The notes: a model not told the origin generated them from the sequence alone. DNA of 64,000 nucleotides from Eretmocerus hayati (GCA_029851415.1 CM056744.1:116530838-116594837); one strand, 5' to 3'; positions 13,098 through 26,126 are shown, counted from the first letter of the stretch. Translations and numbers: made by a program.

Positions 13098-13893
13098 GTA
13101 CAGGCGTCCCTTGGTAACCGCGGTTTCGGTAATCGCGATTTTGGAAAATGCACTCTTATTTTGGTAACCGCAGGTTTCTCCTTGCCATCCCTATGCTTTT
13201 CAAAAAAATTCAGAACATCGATCTACTCGTGCTACTTCTTGATCCCTCTTTGGTCACCATATTACCAAATACTAATTCGCAGGAGAATAATACCAAAAAA
13301 TTTGGAAACATTGTCGATGAAAGAATTAATGTTCTGCACTGCTTATGATCTTTTGTTTAGATCCCACAACAAAAAATACCAAAAGTCTTGTTCACATGCA
13401 TTGATTGTAAATAACAAAATTTGAGAGTTTAAGTTTTTACTCTTTTGAGTATCGGAAAAGAGGGTACGAATATCGCCAGCCGAAGAAACCCCTACCAAGT
13501 GACCAAGAAAATTGACGACTTTGGAAAGAAAACTCAATATTTCTGATTAACTTGAATCAGGTGCGAGAGTGCAGAAGTGGTACGCAGATACCGAGTCGAT
13601 CAATCAACAAAAAGAAATATTCGTGACAATGGGAAACGATCACAGATAACTGATTCCTATGAGGGGAAATAATTTAGTCGTTACAGTAGTTTTTCCATAG
13701 TGTTGCGATCAAGGAAATGGGTTTTTAAAAATTGCAATGAGGTGGGTTTTGAATTTTTTACTGTGAGTACTTCATTTCAGACAGGAATTCGCGGATGTTG
13801 GAACCGATTCCCCCTTTTCCCATAACTCCAATGCTTCGGTAACCGCGGTACCTCTCCGGAACGTATCTCCCCCGGTTACCGAGGGATGCCTGT
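13098..13893. mobile_element. Inverted-repeat element, GTACAGGC termini
   Basis: The left end at about 13098 (GGTACAGGCGTCCCTTGGTAACCG) is mirrored at about 13870-13893 (reverse complement GGTACAGGCATCCCTCGGTAACC, with mismatches). A third related end, GCACGCCTGTAC, occurs at about 14762-14773. The interior has no recognisable protein. Confidence 0.5.
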
Positions 13894-16800
13894 ACCGTAG
13901 ATACCGAATTCGCTGATGAGGAAGTATTTTTCCAATATTGGAAGTGGGGGTTTCACAGACTGAGACGGAGAGGGAGTTGATCTAGGAAATTCTCCTGTTT
14001 GAAAAAATCGTTTATCGATTGAAGCCAGAGCTGGGAAAATGAACTTATTTCAACAATATTCAAGAATATTCGTCATTTTAAGAAAAACTCAATTATTTGA
14101 AAGAAATAGAAACGAATGCTTCGCAAATTTCCTTGCAATTTTGATGGAACTCAGATCCATAAAGAATGACTGAATTCAATTTGATCGAATAAATTGTTCA
14201 TTCAGTCCACATGAATAACACATCCTATCCTAAATTGAAGTCACCACGAGCACAAATAAAGTTGAATCTATATCAGATATTTGAATTTGTTTGGCACATC
14301 GTATGGTGTTATAGCATACTCTGGTATTACAATTCAATTTCACGTTGGTGATGGACGTGAAGGCTTCGAATCATCACCGGCTACTGTAGGAAAGCATCAT
14401 TCATTCTACCTATGATCTTCTTACCTTGCAATTGATCTGCCTTGGAATACGGCAGGCCCGGAGAGGTTGCATTTCCTTAGTCGACGATTTATTAGATAAT
14501 AATGAGAGTGGCTACCAGATCCTGATTTCATTAAGTCCAACATCTTATTTTCCTCAATCTTTGAGGAATCTTCGGTAATTTCGACTCTTCTTCTCTGCTC
14601 TCAACGAATGACAACAAACTGATGTTGAATTCATTGTTCACTAGGAAATTTTTCGAATGCATTCGTCATGAAAACCACCCGCAGTTAGCGGGGAGGAGTC
14701 CCAACTGAAAAACTGCATCAGATACGCGAAATCGCAGATACTAAATCCACAGATAACGGGGCACGCCTGTACACAAAAATGAGATATCGTGAAAGCGAGC
14801 TACCTTGCGTATAAGTATATCAAATTTAAACTGATTTCCAATCCGTGACGTCATACATGCTCGTTTTAAGTGGAGCGAACGATGCGGGACAATCAGTTTG
14901 TTAGAAATGCTTCTCATTCATAATCTGCCGTTACCACCCACGAGACGTCGAGGGTAGGGTTTTCCATTCGATGTGAAGCCATTCCAGGTAGATCAAACCT
15001 GGACGAATTTTGTAAATGACAGGCGAAAAACCTAATCAAATTTTCTGGTTATAATGCAGTGATGCGATATTTTGCAAATTTTTTGCAGAGTTGGAAATAT
15101 GAATCAACGTAATGATTTTCATACATTGTCAATGATTTCCTCTTGAATACACCTCGATTTTCAGAATATATCACCCATCATAAAAGCTATCGGAACTCAC
15201 TCCATAAAGTATGATTTTCCTCATCACTATTCTGTTCATAGATAATATAGCTCAATGTATGGGAACCTGGTCAATTTCCAATGCAAAATTTTCGAGATCA
15301 ACAAAATTAAGCTCATCTTCAACCCATCTCTTCATTCAATACGATCATTTATAATCAAAATGAGACGTATTGCTTTCGTCAATCGATATCAATTACTTGA
15401 AATTCCAGAATTAAACAAGTACTCTCCAGCGAAATTCGAATTCGTAGAATCAAAAATTCGGTTGCAATACTCGTGACACACATAGCATCGTTCAATGTAC
15501 TTTCTCCGTCACATTGAGACAATTTTCTGGTCGACACTCGCATGATTCTGAATCGATATAAAATAGCCCCTGCAGCCTTTTTCTTCCGAATATACTTCAA
15601 TCGCAGGGCAGACGTGCCTCATTACGCGATTTCGAATTACCTTGGTTGCGGTTTATACTTGTTCACCGTTTCGGAGTTACTGATCTGTAAGTAGTAGCGA
15701 CTTGCGGACACAAAATTTGACTCGCCGATGTTGAAAGTGGCGATGCGATGCCGCAGGGGAATTTCTCGATCCCAAAATGATAGCGTATGTATGGTTGCGG
15801 GAGAAATAAAAAGGGTTAGTTAAAAGACAGTGGATAATGATAGTATTTTGGTGTTTTGGAGGGGGAAAATGTCACGATTATCGACAAAATTTACGATCCC
15901 TGATTCACTTCATACACTCTGTCGCTTTCACTCTCGTTTGCCCCTGGGCGAATAAAGGTTATCTATCTATCTATGCATCTCTGAGTTTCTGATGAGATAT
16001 CAGGATGAGTGCATCGTGCTGCATATGATTGATGTTACTCATCACCTTGTATCCTCATGATTGTGTCATTTGTGATCGACTCATTCCCGTAATAATTGTG
16101 ATCGTTTTTGGACTGTGGAGTCATTAAGTTCAAGAAATATGATTTGAGATAACAAGCAGCGCGGGGCCTCACAAATTCCGAGCAATTTATTTAGGCAAGA
16201 TAGCGTTAAATCAGACAATAGATCTATCGAACAATGAATTCAATAAATATTCACGAATGACTCACAGATCTATCTTCTTTGCATCTTCCTGGAAATAGAA
16301 TACTTACTTATTTTCGAGCTCAATTCACACATGACGGGGTCATCAAAATTTACTTCGATTCGAAACGAGATAGTGAAAACTTTGAACTGGGAAGCATCAT
16401 CAGTTTTTTCTTGTCTGTTTCGTGAAAACTCCACAGGTTGATTCTGCGTCAGAATCCGTGTAGAAGTCCGTGGAAAATTTTAGTTTCTAGTCAGTTTCCA
16501 GTCAGTTCTATGAGTCATGCAATCTCCCTTTTCCCAGTCAGTGTCCGGTCAGTTCTGAGTCAATTTTCAACCAATTTCCAATGGTCAGTCAATCTCACAG
16601 TTACCAGTGAGTCTAGACAGTTTCCGATTGCCCGAATGCTTTCAATTCTCCAGCAGTAATCTAGCTTTATCAATTTCGGTGAGACTGAATCTTTTGGAAA
16701 ACCAAACACATAAACCCAAAATTCACTTGAATAGAGTGAGCTTGAGAGTGAGCCAATGGAATTATGTTATGTATTTCAGGCAATGAGATTCGATGGATTG

Positions 16801-17440
16801 AAAAAGTTCAAACCCAACATACTTGGGGCAGACACCAGTTCACTTTTACAGTCAGGATAAATCTCATCATGACGGTAAAATCATTATAATCAACGACTTC
16901 AGCCCTGGTAGGAATGTGACCAATTCTTTTTAACACCCAAGCAATATATAGATGTAGTAACAATGCTATTAGGTTAGACTTGGCCAGTTACTGTCCAAAA
17001 ATGCTCACAATTTCTACCAGGGAGTGCACTCCTAAATTTGATGATTACTGAGGCGCATGCAGTAAATCCAAGGCTCAGCTTCTCAATAAAGCGTTTTGTT
17101 TGCTATCATATGAAAAGATCGCGCGTGATACCCTTCGTACCAAATTTATCAATCAAAGAGGATAATTCCTCACTAATTTCTATACCGTTATCTAAATGAG
17201 GTGGAATGATCATCCAATTCAGAGAACTCAAACAACTCAAGGGCGAATTTTTCAGCTGTTCGATGATAAAAATATGTTCTCGATCGATGACTTAATCTAA
17301 TCCATCAATACATTCTATGAGACATGATGAATGATTCATGTGATCATTGTCTAGTCAAGTGAGGTTTAGACTGACATCGACTAATTATCTCATCCGAGCA
17401 CCACACCAGTGAAGATCTTGTATTAGAGTTTCAAACTCGG
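13894..17440. other. Intergenic upstream of gene A
   Basis: No gene supported. A (TATC)n-like stretch lies at about 15960-15974. Open frames at 15255-15476 and 16438-16659 show no domain or splice pattern. Confidence 0.4.
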
Positions 17441-19564
17441 ATGATGATGGAAATTTCTTCGATTTCTTCATTACTCTATTCCACCTTCATTCTTTGTTTG
17501 TTGTTAAGAACAAATGCAGGTACGTGGTAAAAATTCAGTACTATTTATATTCATCTCGTAGAACCCACTGAGGAAGATTCTTGGAAAATGAGCAAGGGGT
17601 TATGACTTGAGCCAAGAAAATGAACATACACTGTAGTAACTCATATTAGATTGTACTAGACCATTCCAATGCTAAATCTACTTCCTTTCGCGGCCATCTT
17701 GGAAGAATAAACGCCTGTATGCAGGCAATCTGACAATCATGTTCAATCCCTGTGAAATTCATGGGATATCAATCTCCAATCCAGTCAGACTAAAAGCGTG
17801 AGTACAATTTCCATGGAAATTGAGATATAGCTATAATGATACTCACTCAACTTTTTTATCCTTCCAAACACTTTTGGAACGTCAAGATTGCCTCGCGTAG
17901 GAGAAAATGCAGTTTAAAAAAGACGTGAATCGAATCCATTAACCGGGATTAGAGGAAGGTTGGAAATCCACAGTGAAAATGGGATTTTATTGTCGTAAGT
18001 CAAAGTCTGACTCATATGTTCATCGATTAGAGTAAGGATGTGATCCTGCATCTATTCAGTCATCTAAATACATAAGTATTAGAATCACTGGTTCCCATCA
18101 AATTATGCAACAATTTTTCTTGGACAAATCAGACCGAAACAGCTCTATTATTTTTGATTTCGATCTATTACATAATATTCTGCTTTCCAGTTCTAGTACA
18201 AACACGAAAATCACAAGAATTTACACGATCGCCTAAAAACAACACAGTTTCTGTTAACTTCCCTTCTTTTTTGTCTGCATTTCGGTCATCATATTAAATT
18301 CTACGAGGATATTCTCCAGAAAATTTTGGGTGAAGTAGCGCTGCTCTGACTTGCCATAGAAAAAGCTCATTATCCTCTTGCAGAGACCAGATTCTAGCTG
18401 GTTATTTGTTAAATAGCCTTGATGCTCATCTTCCGAAATCTCACTTCGAATGAACATACACAATCTTTAGTCCGTGCGACGCCGAATACTGCCATGGGTT
18501 TCGATGGAAAACTTTTTAGTGTAATATACAGAGCAATTGCTGTGTGAGTCATCAATTGAATCTCCCTTATTCTATAGTCAGAACAACTTCAAATGATGTG
18601 GATTCTTGTGATTTGGCCTTTGCGAGCTAATTAATCAGCAGATCTGCTGATTGTAAATAGCTCGATACCGGATCACTCCGATTCGAACTATGAACCTTCA
18701 AGGCACCTCTAATGTGAGGTTGCAACTTGAAGGATTTTGATGGAAAGGAATAATTTGAAATGAGAAAATACGAAAAAATTTGATTCTACGCTTGATGTTG
18801 GTGCGTTTTGCCTTTCCTTGACAGATCCAGCTCTTCAGAAGGACTGAAGGGATCTGTTTGGTTAGTCCCCGACGATAACTAACCTGAGTGAATTAGTGAT
18901 CGAGAGTTTTGATCTTCCTTATATATGAAACTCGCTCAGGCGCAACCGCTTGTGAGAAAGGTCTTTTTAACCCGCAATTTCCGTATAATTTTTGATATGT
19001 TTCATCTCGGCCGACAACCGGTGGATATTTGAATGAAGTTATCACTCAATCAATATGAACATGTTTAACTATTGCAGAACCCCCAAATAAGAAAACCAAG
19101 ACAGAAGACGTGAGCTCTCAGTTTGATAATGAAAATGATGTGACGTTCAACGATAATTTCGACTCAGATTATGAACTTGAATCTCCAGACCCATCAATGA
19201 ATGGTAAGCAAATACTCCGAATGAATCCAAAAATGTGTGAATGTGTTCCTCAAAATTCTGCGAGCTGATTCTCAATGAATACTTTTTTTCCTAAAACTAA
19301 GGTGACTTGGATTGTTGGGTGCCTGATAAAGGTTTATCGCCTTTGTCAGAATGTGTTGAACACTGCCGCCGGGCGGGATTTCATCTTGGACATTGTATAT
19401 ATCAATTCTGCTTGTGCAGTGGCAGATCCAGGTCCACTCCAGATCTGAGATACTCAACGAGTGGCGATGATGATCAAGATCTACAAAGTGTTAACCTCAG
19501 GCTGAGAATGGATGAAATGTGTTCGGAATTCGCGCCTCGAAATTCTCGAAGATATTCTATTTGA
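17441..19564 (+). CDS. Gene A: secreted defensin-type (CS-alpha-beta) prepropeptide, 3 exons
   Basis: Exons 17441-17519, 19078-19203 and 19302-19564, all joined in phase 1 at GT-AG introns (17520-19077 and 19204-19301), encode 155 residues. Residues 1-26 are a signal peptide ending RTNA. Residues 27-69 are a strongly acidic pro-region with the motif FDSDYELESPDP. The mature region has six cysteines at 73, 86, 90, 100, 105 and 107, spacing C-x12-C-x3-C-x9-C-x4-C-x1-C, which is the invertebrate defensin pattern. A tail of 48 residues carries a seventh Cys (142) and ends RRYSI. Three ATG codons stand in a row at the start; the first is used here. No dibasic site precedes the first Cys. The peptide is probably antimicrobial or a venom/salivary toxin-like peptide; its target cannot be read from sequence. 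It is a paralogue of the minus-strand gene at 35205-36441. Confidence 0.85.
18590..18850. mobile_element. Foldback MITE copy inside gene A intron 1
   Basis: The segment carries CTTCAAGGCACCTCTAATG and GAGGTTGCAACTTGAAGG, followed by TTGATTCTACGCTTG. It matches a half of the foldback at 42344-42768 and, inverted, the copy at 23100-23330. It sits in the first intron of gene A and does not touch coding sequence. Confidence 0.6.
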
Positions 19565-20327
19565 TACAAGGTTCTTCTACATCCTTGACTCGTTTTCCAT
19601 CAAGACATCTGATGAGTGGGGAGGAAGTTGAATGAAGTGTATCACTGTAGGAATGCTGCATTAATTGTTCACGAGTATGGGGTGTGATGTGATATCACAC
19701 AATTGCATAAAAAAAGTTTTCACTTCTGGAGCACGGGGTCGGATGCAAATCTTCTATGGATTATTTGTCAGAGCGATGGAGATGAAAGAAACTTCATCCA
19801 TCAAGTTGTACGCTCTTAATGCGGAAGGAATTCGCTTCAGCTTGTTGAATGTCAAAAAATGTTCATTTTACAAGTGAATGCTTATCACTGGCTGTCAAAT
19901 CAGAGAAATTCATTATCCCATTCACACTTGTGGCAATTATTCCTTCTCATGTGCAACGTAACAATAATCTTGACAGATAAACTTATCATTTTATTATCCT
20001 ATGAACGGTATCAAACGCTCGCATCGTGATCCAATGATCCCTAAGTTTAATCCCGAATCTCATATGATTAGGAAAATCAAATCGGTTTCCAAGATCTTTT
20101 TGTATCAATTCTGAAAGGGAATAATATGAGCTACTTCAAACCTTTAGGACACTGGAAAGTATTACCCTGGTGAAAATCTGCGGCTACTAAATCCTGATAC
20201 AGTCACGAAAGTAAGACTCAAATGCTACGATCTAATGAGATCTTCTTCTATAAATGTTAAATACCTCGGATTTATCCAGAATCCATCAAGCGTCTATTGA
20301 GTCACACCATGAGGCGATGCGGTTACC
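19565..20327. other. Downstream of gene A; no gene
   Basis: Likely 3' untranslated sequence followed by intergenic DNA. The frame at 19665-19877 has no support. No clear AATAAA was found close to the gene A stop. Confidence 0.35.
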
Positions 20328-20669
20328 GTGCACGCTGAAAGTTATTCGCATTTTCCTCAATACTCTTGCGATTTCGGCTAAACGACGAGTTGACGAAACT
20401 TATAATCGTCCATCTTGGACCATTCTTCTCGTCCTTTAGCCCAAATCGCAAGAGAATTGGAGAAAAGTGGGAACAACTTGAGCGCAGGCACCTCCTAACC
20501 TATGATATAGGCACATTGTAATACGCACTTTTCTTTAATGCTCTTGCGAATTGGGCCAAACGACGAGAAGACTATTCAAGTTGGATGATCACAAGTATCT
20601 GTCAACTCGTCGTTCAGCACAAATCACAAGACTATCAAAGGAAAATCCGAATAACTTCCAGCATGCACA
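20328..20669. mobile_element. Double foldback element
   Basis: The outer ends GTGCACGCTGAAAGTTATTCG (20328) and its near reverse complement (ending about 20669) enclose two smaller hairpins. Each arm contains the CTCTTGCGATTTCGGC...AACGACGAG motif and an inverted partner, for example 20367-20450. This gives a nested, clover-like fold. It has no coding capacity. Confidence 0.6.
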
Positions 20670-20693
20670 TAGACCATATTGTCTAAAAAGCGC

Positions 20694-21090
20694 TCTCCGG
20701 GCCTCAAAATAGCGTTCGTGGCACCATTTTGCGGTAAAATTGGTTTACTGTAAATATAAAATCAACCGAACAACGGAGAACGGAGTGCGATGTTTACCCA
20801 CGTGCGAATGAGTTTTCTGCAAATTTTGAGAAAAGTTTTACCAAAAGAGGTACAAAATTGATCTCATGAAGTTGTGGCAAAGTATTTCACTACTTCAAAA
20901 AATTTCGCCACAACTTCATAAGTTCAATTTTGCACCAATCTCGATGAAACCTCTTTACAAATTTGTAGGAAAATTCTCCGCACGCAGGCGAATAATGCAC
21001 TCCGCTCTTTGATGTTTGGTTGTTTCCATATTGACAATAAACCAATTTGACTGAAAGATGGCACCGCGAGCGCTGTTCTGAGGCAGACTC
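20694..21090. mobile_element. Foldback MITE, GGCACCATT family (copy 1)
   Basis: The left arm (20694-20880) and right arm (20890-21090) are diverged reverse complements sharing the blocks GTGGCACCATTTTGCGG, AAATTGGTTTACTGT and CAAATTTTGAG. The same blocks in the same order form the element at 24750-25183. Confidence 0.65.
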
Positions 21091-22940
21091 TGGATTGTGC
21101 ACCGAAATTCTGATTCGAGGGTGATTGTGTTCGGACGCTTTTGTGATTACGACCTACTTCATGCTGCAGGAGACATGATTTGCGGCAATTGGGGTCTTTC
21201 ACTGGAAATTTTCGAGATTTCACTTGTCCTTAACCCTTTCAAATGCTTTTGAGGTCCATATCTCGCATTCGCCCCAATGATACAAGATAAGTTGTGAGGA
21301 AGGATTCGATTTTTCGTTTGTCACAACGATTTTCAGGTCCACGCCTTAGCTTGTAGGTTTGAGGGCGATTGTTTAACCACCATGGGAATTGGATGAGTGA
21401 TTGTTGATACGCCGAAGAATCGAATCCGTTTTGCCTCCCAGCCTGGGCCATCCTCATTCAGATGAGTGATGTGATGGAAGTTGTTGGTGTGTCACAAAAT
21501 TTTTGTCATTTTAGAAAATCGCTATTACTCTCGATCCTGTGATCAAAGTAGTGAGAAAAATGAAATCCTGGAAACGGGATCTGATTTAGCATGAAAGAGC
21601 TTATGATTCTAGATAATTGACAATGATGTCGTGTAATCCTATTGATCAAGGTCACGACGAAAAGAAAAATTGTGTCTGCGTAATTCAATAAGAAAAATGT
21701 CTATTTCGCATGGGACATGAAAATCTGGACCATGTTGTGTCTAGAACCATGTGTAATTTGATCGCTGTTTTGACAAAAATGTAGATGGAAATCGCCCTCA
21801 TAAAACATCCATTTCGGGAATGATGCGAGGCTTGTGAAAATTGAGAATCACGAAAACGTGCATTTTGGTGAGTGAAAAGTATCTATTTTTCATAACAGAG
21901 GTTATTGGGATGCACTGTGATTCGTTGAACGACATTTTCTCACTATTTGGACGCCAAGGTCACCTCATCTCTACAAGTATACTCATAGAAGTATCTCTAG
22001 AAGTATACTCATTAGAATGATTGTAACACGAGGTGCCCATATAAATGGACGGGAATATTCATTATTCGACTGCATATGCGCGGCGAAGCTGCAAAATGAG
22101 TTATGCGACTATTTCATCATTGTTCGGGCACTACTTTACCCAAAAAAAGTTAGCCGCGTACTTCCTGTGATTTTCAAATTTTCCAAATTCCTCAACCAAA
22201 GTGGCCAAAATTCTGGGATTCGCCCATATACACGTCGAAGAATATATAAACACGTTCAGGTGAGATCAAGGAATCAGATCATCTTTCATTCCTTGAGCAA
22301 TTTTGGAAGCTCCGAAAGAGTCAGTTTACTAAGGAGTGCAATGACCAAGTTGTTTCGAGCAAGGAAATGGAGATTGTTTTTGATGAAAATCAATTCGAGA
22401 ATGGATTAAAGCATTTTAGTAAATTTGAATATACTCTCGAGTTCATTGTGAATGCATATACCTTAACCGAGTCGTTACAAAAAATTTTGATGCACATTAG
22501 ATTACAGCTATATTCAGACAAAATTATAAGTCAGCATAAGTACAGTAATGAAGGCGCGTGAATACGGTGCGCGCAAAATTTCAAAATAACCAGTCGAGCA
22601 TATAATAATAATATGAATCGACACTAAATGCGGAAAACTCCCTTACGAGCGTGCTGAACACGAGTGTACCTTGTAGTTTAATGTTGTAGTGCATGAATTT
22701 TTTAATCTCACCCATCTAAAAGATGATATCGGGTGTGTCTCGCCTTACCAACGGCCTATAATAATGACAGAATTTTAATGGCAGTAGCATTGAAATATCG
22801 TTACCCGGAGAATATCTTTTTTACGAAAAGAACTTTGGCGCAGCTCTTGAGATTCTAATTTCAAGATAAAACAGATAAGAATTCAAAAGGTTGATTCGAT
22901 GACAGCAAAGTACGTATAAATTACACATTCCTCCAATGTA
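21091..22940. other. Intergenic, no supported gene
   Basis: A frame of 130 codons at 22017-22409 has no domain, no signal peptide and no convincing splice neighbours. The rest shows nothing assignable. Confidence 0.35.
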
Positions 22941-23330
22941 TATTAAGTCAGTGTGCCCCAATTTCCCCTGTTGAGCCATTTTTTCAAGAACTCTGGTCGA
23001 CCTAAATATTTTTCAACGTACTTCAGCTCATTTTGGAGCTGGTTTCAAGACCTTTAGAAGTCGAATAGAGTCAAAATTTTTTCGATATTCATCTCATGTA
23101 TTTGAAATTCCATCAAAATCCTTCAAGTTGCGACACTCGAATTGCGAGGTGCCTTGAAGGTACATAGAACGAATTGGAGTAATTCAATATCGATCTATGC
23201 CACTTAATCAACAGATCCGTTGAATAAAAATTAGCTCGCATGAGCCGAGTCATGTAATAATATGATTTGAAATTCCCGGGAGCGATAAAATCTCGATCGT
23301 TCATATCGATCGAGACAAAAATTCATTCTA
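22941..23330. mobile_element. Fragment of family X repeat plus foldback MITE copy
   Basis: Positions 22950-23100 match, in inverse orientation, the family X sequence seen at 43440-43550 and 47560-47690 (markers CTGGTCGACCTAAAT and TTTTGGAGCTGGTTTCAAGACC). Positions 23100-23330 match half of the 42344-42768 foldback (markers CTTGAAGGTACATAGA and AATTAGCTCGCATGAGCC). Confidence 0.5.
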
Positions 23331-23543
23331 ATTAACTGAGAAACGTCTAATTTCGATTAATTGAGACCGAGTTGTCTAGATTTTCCCAAAAAAAAAAACG
23401 ATGTAAATCAATGACAAAGTGCAAAAATTCATTTGCATCCATCCTCAAGCACATTTGGAGGTTTTTGCCGGCCCCAAACACTATTTCTCGCCATTTTGAA
23501 GTACTGAACTCATTCTAGAAACAAAGTAACGTACTTGGGGCAG

Positions 23544-23660
23544 GAGTCATAAGTTCTGTCGAGCACACAGACTTTCCAAGAATGGAGCATAGAATATCAG
23601 CCGTATTGGTGGGAAATGGTATTATTGCATTCGAATATCATGATCATGCTTGCGATGGAA
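23544..23660 (+). CDS. Possible orphan phase-1 exon, unknown protein
   Basis: A 117-bp segment lies between an acceptor-like GGGGCAG and a donor-like GTAAGT and is open in one frame with phase 1 at both ends, as in genes A and A'. The reading begins VISSVEHTDFP and includes ISAVLVGNGIIAFEYHDHAC. I do not recognise the protein. No flanking exons could be linked, and the acceptor lacks a strong pyrimidine tract, so this may be chance. Confidence 0.2.
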
Positions 23661-24749
23661 GTAAGTGAATTATTCTTGGGAAATCGTCAGATGTCAAAAT
23701 ATTCTAGACAGGAATCCCCCAAAGGATTTTTTCAGGATGGAAATTTTGTTTCTGAGGTGAATTCCGCAAGCATGAACCAAACTCCTCACTCAATTTATCT
23801 CAAAACTTATGGTTATAATTACTATTAATGCCCATCGCAGTCACTTAGCTAATTTCAATCACTTGACCATGTTCAAGGAATTCAATCAACGCTCAACGCA
23901 TTACCCCATATACAAGATGAAAACGGAAAGAGACATTTGAGAATCGTATCAGTCAATTTCGATAGCCCGTTTCCTTCCTTTCCATATAACCACGCCCTCG
24001 TTTTTCGAGTCGATCGTTGAATGTTCTCCCATCAATGGGAGTGGCACAACGATGGCCAGGTCTCGAGTTAAAGCAATCTGAAAATATGTCACGCGGTCGC
24101 AGATAATCGTTTTTCGATAATTGCCGCATTGAACGACCCTCAGAGGCACGGTGGCCGAGGACGCGCGACAACGGAAATATCTAAACTGTGTGGAATACGA
24201 AATTGCCCGAAAATGGGCCGCTTTGTCCCTTTTACTATCCTTACCATTCGTATTGATTGCTTGTGTGCAGTAATTTCGTGAACAAAAAAAATCGAAGGCT
24301 TGAATATATCTACGCATTTGGCGCTGATAAATTGTAATGTGTTCTGTCTGCTCTTTATCCGGTGTGAATTTATGTAATCAGAAATTCGAATTCATACTGC
24401 TGCTTTCGAAGTTTAGTGGTACAGCGAGCAATTGTGACTTCAATCGATTTGTGAGTTTATGAGGGTACAATAGCATTATGAGGCTAGATGGGAATAATTT
24501 TGGTTCCAGGTTTTGAATAAAGCAAAGGCTTTGCAAATTTTCAATGTGGGATCAGCCAGAAAAGTAAATTTCTTCAATGACATATCTTTTAAAATCTAAC
24601 CCTTGCATACATTGCTCGTCTTCAGATTTAGTCCCTTGCACATGAATGCAAACAAAACTCTCTCAACCAAACCTGGACGGATGAATCTCAAATACCACAG
24701 ATATTCCGATATGAATCGAAGATACTATCGAAGCTGCATTATGATGACA

Positions 24750-25183
24750 GGACTCTTGAGAGTGCTTTCTAGCTGTTTGCAGCACCATCTAGCGGCCAAA
24801 TTGGTTCACTGTGAATATCAAATCAAGCAAACAACGTAGAGTGGAAAGCAATAAGCCGCCACCTGCTTATAATTTTCCCGCAAATTTTGGAAAAAATTCC
24901 ATCGACATCTATGCCGGATTGAGACCACAAAGTTGCAAGAGTTTTTTTAAGTGTTGTTTGATCTTTCCCGCATTTTTCAGCTCATTTTGGACATTGTCCC
25001 GATCTCGATGAAATTTTCTGTTGATTCCAAGGGATTTGCAGAGAAATACTCCGTAGGTAGCTCTACTATCGGTTTCCTTTCTCTTCGTTCTTAAAAATTG
25101 CTGATGGTAATTTACTAATGCGACCACTAGAGGCGCCTTCGTTGCTTTTCAGATACTAGAGAACACTCTCAAGACATCGACTT
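24750..25183. mobile_element. Foldback MITE, GGCACCATT family (copy 2)
   Basis: The ends CTTGAGAGTGCTTTCTAG (24750) and CTAGAGAACACTCTCAAG (25183) are inverted repeats. The interior blocks CACCATCTAGCGG, AAATTGGTTCACTGT and CGCAAATTTTGGAAA match the copy at 20694-21090 in order. Confidence 0.7.
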
Positions 25184-25840
25184 CTCTAGAAGCATAGCTT
25201 TCGTGTTGTACCTCAATTTTTACCAAGTAATTATTAATTTTGGGCGTGTAGCTAACAGCTGACCCGAACTCTTTCATCTCGTATACGGCACCAGACCATT
25301 ACTAATTTGTATTGATAGCATCTGGTGAACGGGAATAATATTTTTTATAGTGTTAGGTTATGACAAATTTTGACTTGCACCTCTTTCGAGCAGGTCGACT
25401 CATATCTCAAGTTATGTCTTGTTACACAAACATTTCAGTTTGAGACAATCGTTTAAAAAGTACTGAAGTTTATCTCATCATGGAAAATTTCTTAGGGTGG
25501 AAAGTGGTGCATTATGGAGTTCATACAAATGTGATGCGAGCAATACACATTTATGACCCAAATTCTTTGAACAATGATTATGTAGGTCAATGAAGAAGTA
25601 CACTTTTCAGAGACGAGAACAATATATCTCTATGTGGGGTATGACGCTGAATCCTAGAATGGTGTCAGTTTTCCACGGACAACCTCAAATTTTCAAGAAA
25701 GTTGAGAAAGAATTTTTTAAGGCCACATATCGAGTTTTGGACCTTGGATTTGGGAAGAAGGAAGAATTTGACGGACAAATATGGACCTTTCAGAATTGTT
25801 ATTCAAGGCGGTGATCCTAATCCAGTGTACTCGAGGGGAT

Positions 25841-26126
25841 ACTCGTGGTCTGAAACTCAATGTGGCACTCGTGATCGGGAGCTCAAAGTGACACTCGTGA
25901 TTGAAAACCTCAAGTGGCTTCCGTTGTTGAAAACTGAATGTACGAGTCGTGACCAAGAACTCAAAGTGGTTCTCGTGATCGACAAATCAGGGTCGCACGT
26001 GTGATCGACAACTGTAGGTAGTACTTGTGATTGAGAATTTAATGTGGCACTCGTGATTGAGAACTCAAATTGGTACTTGTAATCGAGAACTCAAGGGGTC
26101 CCTTGTGACTGAGAATTCAAAATGGT
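25841..26126. repeat. 26-bp tandem array, 11 copies
   Basis: The span of 286 bp equals eleven units of about 26 bp, with the pattern ACTCGTGATYGAGAACTCAA followed by a six-base tail ending GTGGC or similar. Units differ by substitutions while the period holds closely. The 26-bp unit is not a multiple of three, so the open frames across it are not protein. Confidence 0.85.

Noticed and set aside
24130..24180. GGCACGGTGGCCGAGGACGCG, like a tRNA 5' half
   Set aside because: No B box or second half follows at tRNA distance.
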